Below, piece by piece: positions 33,240-44,000 of a stretch of 64,000 nt of DNA. The stretch covers positions 4,446,510-4,510,509 of the forward strand of contig CM067310.1 in the NCBI GenBank assembly GCA_034231615.1. The letters run 5' to 3'. The notes beneath the pieces were generated by a model that ran no database searches, had not been told where the DNA came from, and worked only from the letters and a program-made list of their open reading frames with translations. Within the stretch, counting starts at the first letter, position 1; the number at the start of each line of letters is the position of its first letter. The DNA is from Meghimatium bilineatum. Lineage: Eukaryota; Mollusca; Gastropoda; Stylommatophora; Philomycidae. Made by a program: the position numbers and the translations under genes.

Positions 33240-35925
33240 TAGTTAGTTAGTCGTCAGATCATCATCACTGCAAACTGGACACGTCCATAGTTGCTCCGAT
33301 CTCTCCTTGAGTGTATCCGCCATTATACTTCTACTGACAGTACCGGTCCTATGCTGGTTGACCATCATTCTTCTGCGCCCTCCAAAATGTTCACTTCTAG
33401 CAACGCCGCATTTCAATCCCTGATCTTTAATCCTAGCCATTTAAAAGGAATCATCATCCACATTAGTCTCACTCTCGCGTGTTATATCTCTTAAGGAGTT
33501 CAAAACGTCAGCTCGATCCATTGCCCTGTGCCACAATCGCGCATGATGCCAGTTGATACGCTCTTTCATTGCCTCGAAAACCCATATGTCCCGGCACTAA
33601 AATTTCATCTCGCCTTGCTCAAGGCCTCAATCCACTGTTCGTGAACGAGACCCACTTGTACCTTCTTATTCATACCCATAGAGTCACTCAAAATGCAGAC
33701 CTGCGTTACCTTCTTTGTGCGTAGCCACTCAAATGCCTTGGTCACCGCCATAGTCTCCATGGTCATACTACTAGTAGTGACCGCAAATGCACCACTCTCC
33801 TCCTTTACCTGCGCACTGAGCTGTGAAGGCCCAAGCACTGCGAACATGCCTAATCCCAGATCCATCAGTGTGTATAATCACATCCCCCTCTTTGGTATTC
33901 TCACTGATTAAAGCCTGCACTTCTTTCTCCACAGCTGTGGGACACCATTCTCTGCATTCTCTGCTAAGTGATATTACTACTCTCAAGCAAGTTTCGAAAT
34001 CTGTGGATAGACTTATCCATTCCGCACCTGCTACCACATCCTGCAATCTGCACACGCTTTGTATGACATCCTCAGCACGTCCCATCCACGACCTCCCTCT
34101 CTTGAGTCTGCTGTCTTTAACTTTCTGTATTTCGGAATGCAGCAGGTGTTCCTTATCTGCATATATTTGAAGGTACGCCCGTGCACGGCAATACTGTAAT
34201 CTATGCTCAGCTGTTGGGCAGTCAAGTAGGTATCGTATAGCTCTTGTCGAAGTGTCTCTTGTGCATCCCAGTATGATCTATCTATCTATCTATCTATAAA
34301 CCCATAACCCTTCAGGGTCGTAGGGGTACCACATTGAATGCTTCAGCACACAGAGTCCTCCAGCGAATTCTATCCTCAGCGATGCGGATGAGTGTGGAAA
34401 TATCTAGCCCTGTCCATTCCTTGATGTCTGTCCATGTCTTTATTTGTTCTCCTCTGCTTCTTCCACCCTCGACAGTTCCCTACAGTATTGTTTTTGACAA
34501 GGAATCGTGCCTGCATACATGCCCGAACCATGCCAGTATGATACGCATTGCTGCATTCTGGATTCTATCCAGTCTTTCGATTTGAGTTTGGCTAAGAGTC
34601 AGAATTGCCAGTGCATATTCCACCACAGCCACAACCAAACCTTGGTACAAAAGAAATAACAATCTCTGCTCACACTGCGCAGCAGCCATAACCTTCATTG
34701 CTGCTAAGCCTTTGCCTGCCCTTATGATAACGTGGTCAATATGTTCCCTGAAAATCATGCTTCTGTAAAAAAAAACACACCCAGATATCTCATTGTGCTA
34801 GTTCTTTCTAAACTTTTCCCGGACAACAAAACTTGTGGCATGGGTGTCTTTGTGATTGTTTAAGGAAAACCACGTCACGAATGTCTTAGATGGATTAACC
34901 ACTGCTCCCATATCTCGACACCAATTTGTAAGTCTGTCCAGCTCCTGTAGTTCCACGACGCACTCTTCTCGATTTCTGCCCTGTCTATACACCAGGATAT
35001 CATCGGCATATGACATCGTTCTGTCAACATATGTGATTTGATTGCCAGCGATATGTACTGTGTATACATTGAAAAGTATAGGAGATAGAGGCGATCTCTG
35101 TGTCAGACCAGGGCTAAAAACCGTTGGTGCAGATATCCAGTTACCACACTTAAGAACTACTATCTTGTGCATCAGGGCGGCGCCAACCCACCGCACGACA
35201 AAAGGATTTACTGCAAGATTTAACAGCTGGTGCATCAAGATATCCAAGGATACCCTATTGTACGCATCCTCAAGGTCTATTGCGACCGCACATGTCTCCA
35301 TGCGCGAATCGAACCCCTCAAAAACATCCTGCGCAAATATGGCTGCATTCTGCCATGTCTTCTTTACTGGGCAATACCCTCCTAACAATGTTGGTAAACA
35401 CTTATTTCTTTCAAGATAAAACGATACCTTCCAGGCCACAATTTTTCCCAAAAGCTTGCCTATCGTATTGTGCATTGTTATTATTCTGTACCCTTGTATC
35501 CTGGTGTGGTCCTTCCCAGGTTTGTGTAGTGGAACTACTCGTAGCTGTGCAACCAGTCTTCTTTCACTGTGCCCTTTAGAAGGCTATTATTGAACATGTC
35601 CGCCAACTCTCCCAACTCCTCATCCGTTCTCCGACTAATGTCATCGTATCTAATGCCATCTGGCCCTGGTGCTGTGTTTTTTGTACTTTTCAGCGCCTTC
35701 CTGATTTCTTCAACTGTCATTAGCATATGGTTTTCCATGCTCAAGTTCTTACACGTGTCTGTAATCGTTTTCCTAATTTCTTGATATGCCTCCACATTTC
35801 CCTGACCAATTTGTGCGGTGTAGTGTGCCAGCAACGACGCACCTTTTGTCTCGTCCGTCCTCTGCTAGACGGCAAGACCATGTTAACTTTCTATACAGAG
35901 GTCTTTACTGGCGACGGTCTCGAAT
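33240..35925 (-). mobile_element. Long LINE with reverse transcriptase and RNase H
   Basis: A 2.7-kb minus-strand non-LTR retrotransposon, decayed by stops and frameshifts. Order from 5' to 3': fingers (EIRKALKSTKNTAPGPDGIR), VVPLHKPGKD, AVAIDLEDAYNRVSLDIL, SPLSPILFNVYT, the catalytic YADD (MSYADDILVYRQG), thumb, RNase H (VIIHTDGSGI and later ETMAVTKAFEWLR and LSDSMGMNKK), then a C-terminal LWTCPVCSDDD. It ends in a short TAAC-type tail. The RNase H places it near the I/Jockey groups. The endonuclease is missing. A 255-bp foreign LINE end is nested inside. Confidence 0.93.
34278..34532 (-). mobile_element. Nested LINE 3' end with 10-bp TSD
   Basis: Flanked by CCAGTATGAT (34268-34277 and 34533-34542). 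The minus strand encodes WFGHVCRHDSLSKTIL, GGRSRGEQIKTWTDIKEWTG and RIRWRTLCAEAFNVVPLRP in shifting frames, then a (ATAG)n tail. Removing one TSD and the insert restores the reading of the host (AAMRIIL followed by GCTRDTSTRAIRYLLD). Confidence 0.93.
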
Positions 35926-36980
35926 AACTTTACCACTATTCCATGCCAGGGAGATCCCCTGTATATTTTGGACATATTTTTATATGCCGGTCTGCAAATA
36001 TTTCAAACCCCGTGTTGTGTGTGTGCGAAAATGTAATAATTCTATAATTCTTAATTACCTCGGATGTTGTAGTTATCTGAATCACATTCATTCATTATTT
36101 TTGTGGTGAAAAAAGCTCGGATATAAGAAAACTTGACTGACGCCCGCAGTTTAAAAGAGTGTACCTCACCACGAGGAGTGAGTGCTATATTTTTATGGTT
36201 TTGTGTTTTTTTTAAATTCTTATGTGTTTCTTGAGAAAAGTACCTGTTGGACCATTGTTTTATATTTAGTTTTTTACATTGATAGTTAAAGATTTGCAGT
36301 AAAATTTATACTTTATTTAGTATTTACCACTTTTTCGTTTGGTTACTGCGGCACTCTCCATGTTGTCGGACATCCTCCGATATTTTGGTTATTTACATTT
36401 GTGCGTATTACATGACCAATTTACAAATAATGTAAAATATTATGATGCTATTCATTTATTATTTTTCAACTGCATTAAAATATTAAAAGATGTGCTCTAT
36501 TGTTGATTTTAAAGAATTTTGATTTACTTTAATACGGAATATGTACTTAAAAAATAAATTAAAGAGCAGTTCACGTGAAGAAATATCTGCCATATTATTG
36601 TGCACTAGCAGTACAAAATCTTTTAAGAAAGTACAACTTTCACTATTTCCGTAGTAGTAGATGATATAGACTGCTGTGTCTAAACTGTCTAAACATAGGC
36701 ATCTACCTGAGCATACATGATATTTCGATGGAAGAATTATTGTATGGCAATTCGACATTCACTTCATCATGCTACGGTTGTTTTTAGTTTATCATTTTAT
36801 CGCATTCTATTAGATCTGATCCTGCTGTTCAATTTGCTACTGACGACGAGGTCTGTATCATGTGATTGTGACTGAAGTAACTCGTACATTGAAACGTGTT
36901 GTCGTATTGTCTCACATTTCTATATAGTATATAATATTATATTTATATAATTGCCATGTTATATTCATTAGTTTTTTGGC
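35926..36980. other. Intergenic, nothing recognised
   Basis: AT-rich, no ORF with recognisable homology and no repeat identified. Confidence 0.45.
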
Positions 36981-38018
36981 TGAAGTACATTATAGTTCTC
37001 CGCTGTGACCTTTGCTCTAGTTTCGATGTGTTTTCTGACCTTTGTTTTGGGATTGCCTTGTACTTGTAGAGTGCTATTAATAAGGGACATGCGCAGTGGT
37101 ACACAGTAGCAGACGGAAAGAAACGAACAGGAGCAGACGATACAAATACTATATAGAGGGTTTATGGGGGTAGTGTTAAAAGAGAATTTATAATTCAGGG
37201 TAGAAGATGCTCAGGGCAAATTTCATCGTATTTATGTGAGTATATATGGAGAAGGAAGCATGTCGGTTCGAATGATATATTCATGGAGTTCCTTTCCGGA
37301 GTTAAAAATGTGTATCCTGCAGAGAATTCTCAATAAGGTGAGTGTCGTATTATTCCTGTTGTTACACAAGTTGCTTTTAATGCTACGTTGTGACCGTACC
37401 TCTAGTGTCATGGTATATCGTAACCTTTGGGCTAACCGTAGGGATTAGGATTAGGGAGTAGGTTTTGGGAATAGTGATTAGTTTGGGGAATAGGGATTAG
37501 TTTGGGGAATAGGGATTAGTTTTGGGGAGGGAGTAGGTTTGGGGAATAAGGATTAGTTTTGGGGAATAGGGAGTAGATATGGGGAATAGGGAGTAGTTTG
37601 GGGAATAGGGAGTAGGTTTGGGGAGTCGGGATTAGGGGATATGATTAGGTTTAAGGGTTGGGGATTAGGAACCGCAATAGCACACCGTTTACACCTTTAA
37701 CTATTCGACCTCATAGATTTCTGTGTAACAACAATGAAATTGATAGTTGCTGATACGTAGATAACACTAAAACACACTCACGCGTTAGTGCATTTTCGGC
37801 AGGTAGAGACAGCACACCGCCTAACAAAATGTCATTTTCTTCAGTGCTATTATGTACAGCGATAGTAATAACTAAAACTCGTTTGCGTCGGGACATGTGA
37901 CGTCACTGCATCTATTTCAACTTCATGTGTGTTACACAGGAATCCGTGACGTCACCTAGTTAAAAATGTAAACATCGTGCTATTTATAGCACAGCAGAGA
38001 ACTATTCTGTACTTTCAC
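36981..38018. mobile_element. TIR element family G, 1.04-kb copy
   Basis: Left end CTGAAGTACATTATAGTTCT and reversed right end GGTGAAAGTACAGAATAGTT are imperfect TIRs. The flanks carry AGTTTTTTG on both sides (about 36970-36978 and 38020-38028), an 8-9 bp TSD. It shares the GTGCTAT-TT-ATAGCAC hairpin and terminal blocks with 20310 and 21220. No transposase is seen. TSD length and GG ends would fit Merlin, hAT or Mutator-like families. Confidence 0.82.
37440..37665. repeat. GGGATTAG/GGGAATAG minisatellite inside the TIR element
   Basis: Irregular repeats of TTTGGGGAATAGGGAGTAG and GGGATTAGTTTGGGGAATAG. The strand is G-rich with runs of three to four guanines and could form G-quadruplexes. Confidence 0.9.
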
Positions 38019-38154
38019 CAGTTTTTTGTGTGCCTAATGTTATGAAATATTGGAGTGTATTGGGAATGTAAGAGGGAGACATTATTTTGTCTGGAGTTCA
38101 TTTGCGCAATCAATATAAAGGGATGGTATGACTCTTTAAAACAACATTGTGAGT

Positions 38155-38405
38155 TCTTCTTCTTCTTTCGTTCACTTGAAACATGTCTATATCTGTAATT
38201 CTGTCTCCTTAATAAAACTCACTGTCTTTTGTAGTTCATACAGTGTCCCATAGAGTTTTGATTCCAGTATTGTTTCCTCTGGCCAATATGTCCGCCTCAG
38301 CGTTTCATTGTGAGTGATTAATTCTTTCAGGACAAAATTATTCCCCGGTTTGGACGTAATTAAATTTAGTCTAAATTTTTGAACCGCAACATGATTTAGG
38401 CGCAA
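38155..38405 (-). mobile_element. LINE 3' end with (AAG)n tail
   Basis: Reads NETLRRTYWPEETILESKLY, GTLYELQKTVSFIKETELQI and then a GAAAGAAGAAGAAG tail. Same family as 235-327 and 45205-45560. Confidence 0.82.
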
Positions 38406-38825
38406 GCTTCATGAAGACAGAATATTAGCTATGAAAGGTCATATAAAGTATAAAAAAAAGATAATTGAATGTGGAATCCATATACAATTTATAAGAATAA
38501 TAACAATAAAATAAAAAAAAATACACACAAACAGGAATGTTACAAGAGCATATTTTAAAAAGAATGTATATGTTGTTCTACTCACCCTCAATTTTACTTG
38601 TCTTGAAATGTTGATATCCAATCTGACTAAAGTAGATGTCTTGAATGCCCATTTACTGATCGTAATAGGTTTATTTGAAGATCCTGTAAATCTATCAACT
38701 GTCTAGTGTTTTATGCCATTTTTGTTTGTTTCGCGTTATTTTCAAATCTGAACAAAATATTGCAAAACTTTATGAAATATTCCCAGGAATATTATTGGAT
38801 TTCCAAAGTTAAACTTTATTCCACT
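38406..38825. other. Intergenic, nothing recognised
   Basis: AT-rich, no feature supported. Confidence 0.4.
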
Positions 38826-38829
38826 CAAT

Positions 38830-39912
38830 ATTATCATTATACCAAAAGTACCATGCAAGGCATTTAACAGAGTTAAAATGAAAAAATAATCAAATGTCTT
38901 GAAGAAATAAGCATAGATGGAAAATACATCAGACTGATTAGAAATATATATTGGGAACAAACTGCATCAATAAGGTGTGAAAACAGCTACTCTCCATACA
39001 TAGAAATAAGAAGAGGGGTAAGACAAGGATGCATTTTATCACCAAGCCTATTTAATATCTACACATAGAATATCTTTAAAAATATAGAAGAAACACCAGG
39101 ACTCAAGATCAATGGGAAAATAATAAACAACATTAGATATGCAGATGACACTGTTCTTTTAGCAGAAAGTGAACATGAACTACAAATACTAATAGATCAA
39201 GTCAATAAATCAAGTAATGAAAATGGGCTGGATATAAATATCCAAAAAACAAAAACCATTATAATCAGCAAAGACACAGAAGAACAGAGCTAAACATAAA
39301 AATTCATGGAGAGAAACTACAACAAGTAAAATAGTATCAATATCTTGGACACATAGTCACAAATGATGGCAGATGTGAAACATTAGTTAAAAGGAGAATA
39401 GGAATGGCTAAAAGTACCTTCAATGATATGAGGAAAATATTAACATCTAAACAAATTACAAACAAGTTAAAAATGAGAATTATAAAATGCTACATCTATT
39501 ATATATTAATGTATGGCTCAGAAACATGGACACTAAATAAACAATTAGAAGACAAAATTGATGCCTTTGAGATGTGGGTATATAGAAGAATAGGGAGAAC
39601 ATCATGGAAAGAGAAGAAAACAAATAAAGAGGTGCTAAAGACACTTAATATGAAGAAAGAACTACTAAGAGAAATAAAGATCAGGCAAATAAAATATTGT
39701 GGACACATTAAAATATTTGGACACCTTATTGAAGACCCTACTTGAGGGTAAAGTCAAAGAGAGGCGAGCAACGGTAGGCAGAGATACAAGTGGGAGAGTA
39801 ACATCACACGATGGACAGGTTACAGTCTAGCAGAGTGCACCACCAATGCAAGAGACAGGAGATGTTGGAGATACGTTGCAGCCAACATTAGTTGCGGAGA
39901 CGGCACTTGATG
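38830..39912 (+). mobile_element. LINE reverse transcriptase fragment
   Basis: Plus strand encodes KAFNRVKMKK, IDGKYIRLIRNIYWEQTASI, IEIRRGVRQGCILSPSLFNI, the catalytic RYADDTVLLAESEHEL (YADD at 39138-39149), NGLDINIQKTKTIIISKD, and the C-terminal YGSETWTLNKQLEDKIDAFE and FEMWVYRRIGRTSWKEKKTN. Three or more frame breaks. The 3' end (GAGGCGAGCAACGGTAGGC to ACTTGATGATGG) recurs at 46250 (minus) and 50545 (plus). Confidence 0.92.
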
Positions 39913-40590
39913 ATGGTTTCCTTTCAGATTTCTAAATGTTAAACAGCTAAATAAGTTAATAATAATGATCCAAACAAGGAAATTTAGATGTCATATCTGC
40001 AGGAACGATATATCCTGGAATGGAGATTCTATCTGCAACAACATATCGTTTTTATGGGTAGAATGAATTAAAGCAGTATGAATCAGTAACCGCTGAAGAT
40101 AGATGTGTCGGGCCATTAGCACAAATAACACGGTGACAACACATTTCCATTCTCTGAACTACATCCTGCTGGAAATCTAGTAGGACCATTGTCCTGTTAC
40201 AAGAGATATCCTATGAAGAAGAATAAGAAGAATCAGTAAAACTGTTGTGTTTTAGTGTTTATGAGTGATTTGATTGAAGAATTGACTGGTATTCATGGTG
40301 TAGTTATTAATTAAACAGGTTGTGGTTTTAGTATTTTCCTAGATAATGTTTTTCTGGCGATTGTTCTCAAACTCCCACATGATTTCTCTATTAGCAGGAT
40401 GTGCATATTAGATTTCCAGCAAGATGTAATCAAGAGAAAAGAAATGAGTTATGTGTTGTCGATGTCTTTGCACCAATGTCCTGACACATCCAACTTCAAC
40501 TTTGTGGCTATTTTATAACTATTTTGTCCTGCATGAGTTCAATCAAGCCTTAGAAATGAGACACTGAAATAAATAAATATGATTACTTCT
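39913..40590 (+). mobile_element. SINE-A copies
   Basis: A plus-strand copy at about 40090-40230 (GATGTGTCGGGCCATTAGCA, GAAATCTAGTAGGACCATTG) is followed by a degraded minus copy at 40370-40500. Otherwise no feature. Confidence 0.75.
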
Positions 40591-40591
40591 T

Positions 40592-40762
40592 CTTCTTTAC
40601 TTCTTCTTTATTATTCATTCTCAAACTCCTGCTGGTTCTCTCTTGTAGCAGGACAATGATCCTACTAGATTTCCAGCAGGATGCAGTCCAGGGAATGGAA
40701 ATGCGTTGTATTGCTGTTTTGATTTGCACCAATCACCCGAAACATCCATCTTCGGCAGTAAT
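40592..40762 (-). mobile_element. SINE-A copy just upstream of NAGPA exon
   Basis: Minus strand runs from CTGCCGAAGATGGATGTTTC to an AAGAAGAAG tail. A short direct repeat AATATGATT flanks it (near 40574 and 40762). It ends about 35 bp before the exon acceptor. Confidence 0.85.
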
Positions 40763-40796
40763 ATGATTTAAATTACTGTTGTGTTCTCTTTTGCAG

Positions 40797-41001
40797 TAAT
40801 GTAGCGGAGAGCAGTGAATTGATCTTTGATGATATCCTAACCCCATATCAGACTCATCATGGGCCATTACATAGAAGCCACAGGGACACACGATCATGCC
40901 AGTCAGTGAAATATGGAAACGTTACTCATACCAAGTACCGTGCCCGTAGTGATACTACTACACAATTGCCTTTGTTTAAATCTCAATACATCGTAAAAGT
41001 G
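40797..41001 (+). CDS. NAGPA: NAGPA exon 2 (first exon identified)
   Basis: After TTTTGCAG, one base completes a split codon, then [20 protein letters not shown] and basic RSHRDTR. The FDDILTPY stretch resembles the DDDLLLPY start of the vertebrate proenzyme, and RSHR or RDTR could be a proprotein cleavage site. The phase-0 donor was chosen at GTG|GTAATT; GTAAAA and GTGGTA just upstream are alternatives. Confidence 0.75.
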
Positions 41002-44000
41002 GTAATTGGATTAATTCTATAGTTAATTAGCAGGCGTGTTTTTCTTGTGTATTGCTGGGGTACAAAAGGAAAGCAAGAATAGTAACAGTGAGGCCTGCAT
41101 TGTATGTCATCAAAGGCGACTAAGAATTTTGGGGATGGTTGGGATTGACTATGCTGAAGAAGAAAACTATCAGGAGCTGCGGTAGTGTAATATTAAATTA
41201 TTTGCCTGCCAACTAGCAGACCCAGGTTTGAATCAACTCATTATTTGTGGATTGAAATAAACATTTTCCTTTGGTTCACCCAGTCACCAGGAAGTAGGAT
41301 ACCAGGGTTCATGTTCTGGGAAGGATGAGGAGTGGGGCCATCATTACTGATCGAGTGTGGTAGATGACACTAGTCAGATGGTTTCTGGTCAACTACTGAC
41401 TAGGCAGATGAGCATTTATGGTAAATGGTGTGCTATGATGCTGGTTTATTACTCATATTTTACCGTTACAGTTTACAAGTCTGTCTAGCTCAGTGTTACC
41501 GTTACTGTTTAGAAGATTGTCTAGCTCAGTGTTACCGTTACTGTTTAGAAGATTGTCTAGCTCAGAGTATCCCAGACTTTTTTTTTACCATCCCCCACAT
41601 GTCTTTTTTAAAATTCTGATGCTCCTCTATGTAACATATACATATTTTAAAAATATTGAATTGTTCCCTACTGCTGAAGATGGATGTGTCAGGACATTAA
41701 AGAATAAAATTGTGACACAATGCATTTCCGTGCTCTGGGCTCCATCTTGCTGGAAATCTAGTAGAACCATTGTTCTGATACAAGGGAGAACCAGTGGGAG
41801 TTTGAGAATTAAAGCTGAAGAAGAAAAATTATTCATTAAATGAAGCAGAATGACAACTTGTTTGAATTGGACATTGCCCCCCCCCTCCCCAACCCCTGTG
41901 GAGCACGTTGGGAAACACTAGTCTAGCTTGTTTACATTAGTCTACATTAGTAGACTGTCTAGCTTGTTACATTGCACACTGCAGCTACATTAGTAGACTG
42001 TCTAGCTTGTTACATTGCACACTACAGCTACATTAGTAGACTGTCTAGCTTGTTACATTGCACACTACAGCTACATTAGTAGACTGTCTAGCTTGTTACA
42101 TTGCACACTACAGCTACATTAGTAGACTGTCTAGCTTGTTACATTGCACACTGCAGCTACATTAGAAGACTGTCTAGCTTGTTACATTGCACACTACAGC
42201 TACATTGAGTTAAACAGTCATCTGAGACTTGACAAAAATCTGGATGACTTCATAAAAAAAAAGAATGCAAGAGAAACACTAATCTGGAGCTGAATGCAAA
42301 ACTCAACAACCTGGCATAGGGAACAAAAGAGACAAACTCCGACTCCTGTGCGGGGTATCATCATCAGGAAAGAGAATTCTATATTTCCACCAAAAATAAC
42401 TCTGGACTGAAACTCCCACCAGATTTTTCTCATACCTGGTTCTGCTAGATTTCCACTACTAGAGAATGTAATACTGTAATCAATATGTAATTTTACATCA
42501 AATTCTTGCTAAATTGTGTATAAAGAGTTTATCCATCCAACCATCCAACTAACCATCCATCCAACCATCCATCCAACCATCCACCCAACCATCCATCCAT
42601 CCAACCATCCATTCAACCAACCATCCATCCATCCATCCACCCATCCATCCATCCACCCAACCAACCATCCACCCAACCAACCAACCATCCAACCATCCAT
42701 CCACCCAACCAACCAACCAACCAACCACCCATCCATCCATCCATCCATCCATCCTTATTAAAAACATACTTTTGTAACTTCTCAGGATGGTACTTATGAC
42801 TGGGAGAAAAGACTGGTCTATGTTAATCATCAAGTAGTCAACAACCCATTGACCACATGGTCAGTACTTGAACCTAAACATCCTGGCACATGTCAGAATG
42901 GAACAGCTGAAAGGGCAACAGTCGAGGTCTCTGCGCAGCAGAAGCAGTGCTTGGTAGCAACAAATGCTGGATTTTTCAATACCAACACCGGGCAATGCTT
43001 AGGTTAATGTCATTCAGTTTTTTTTCTCTATGTTGGTATAGCTAGTAACAAGAAATTAAAGTTTTGCTAATTACTGGAGATGCACATAACCACACACACA
43101 AATCGACATTTGACAAAAAGGCCTTTATCAAGACTACATTCACAACAGAAAACAACAAGTAAGAACAACACCATCTTCTTCTTTGTTCAGCATCCTCGCT
43201 CATGTTATATTCGTAGGCCTGTCATCAGGGTAAAGTCCACTCTACCCTGTGTTCTCCAGGTCAGAACCGGTGCCCGATAGCTTTTGCCTTAAATCTGTAT
43301 TCTCTGGCCAGGTCTGCTGTCTCTGCTCGTTGTATGTTGGAGACCAACACTATGAGTATTGAGATAATCAAGAGATGGAGTGTGTGGCCACATGGTCATT
43401 CTTCTTCATTCATTCTCCACATTTTGCTAGTTAGCAGGATGTAGTCCGGATAATGGAATGTGTTGTGTCATTGTTTGCAGCTTGGAGAGAATATCTGGGA
43501 TGAGAGTAAGAGACGTAAATGGATTGACAATATCAGAGAAATTCTAGAACACCATGGGATTACAGCAGCAACAGTAAAATATTTGGCAATAGAACAGACT
43601 TCGGTTCCTCAAAGTGCTTGATGGTACAAGTGGAGGTAAATACAAATAAGGTAGGAAGGTTACTGAAGAAAACTGTCAATATAAAATAATAAAATATAGA
43701 AAATAATAAAACAAAGAACAAATACAATTGTCAACATGTCGGTCCAATTGGGACCTTTATCAAGACAACATAAACAGTTAAGAACACAAAACCATAATGA
43801 ATATAAAAAAATTGGCTGGGAGACAGATTTCTCTTACCAGGAAATTTATTTTTATATTCGTTATGATTATGATTTGTGTTCTTAACTGTTTATGTTGTCT
43901 TGATAAAGGTCCCAATTGGGCCGACAGTCCAAATATATTTAAATAGTTATTTAAATGAGCTAACATAGTGTCAGTGAATAATAATTGACCACACCTCTTG

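Noticed and set aside
33240..35925. Domesticated reverse transcriptase gene
   Set aside because: Multiple frame breaks, a nested insertion and a missing endonuclease show it is a dead LINE.
37236..37448. Candidate NAGPA first exon: short ORF with a strong donor AAG|GTGAGT at 37337
   Set aside because: It lies inside TIR element G, is not a signal peptide, and the phase does not fit an exon that leaves two bases for the next.
42509..42833. WMDG/IHPT repeat proteins
   Set aside because: Translation of a CCAT/CCAA microsatellite.
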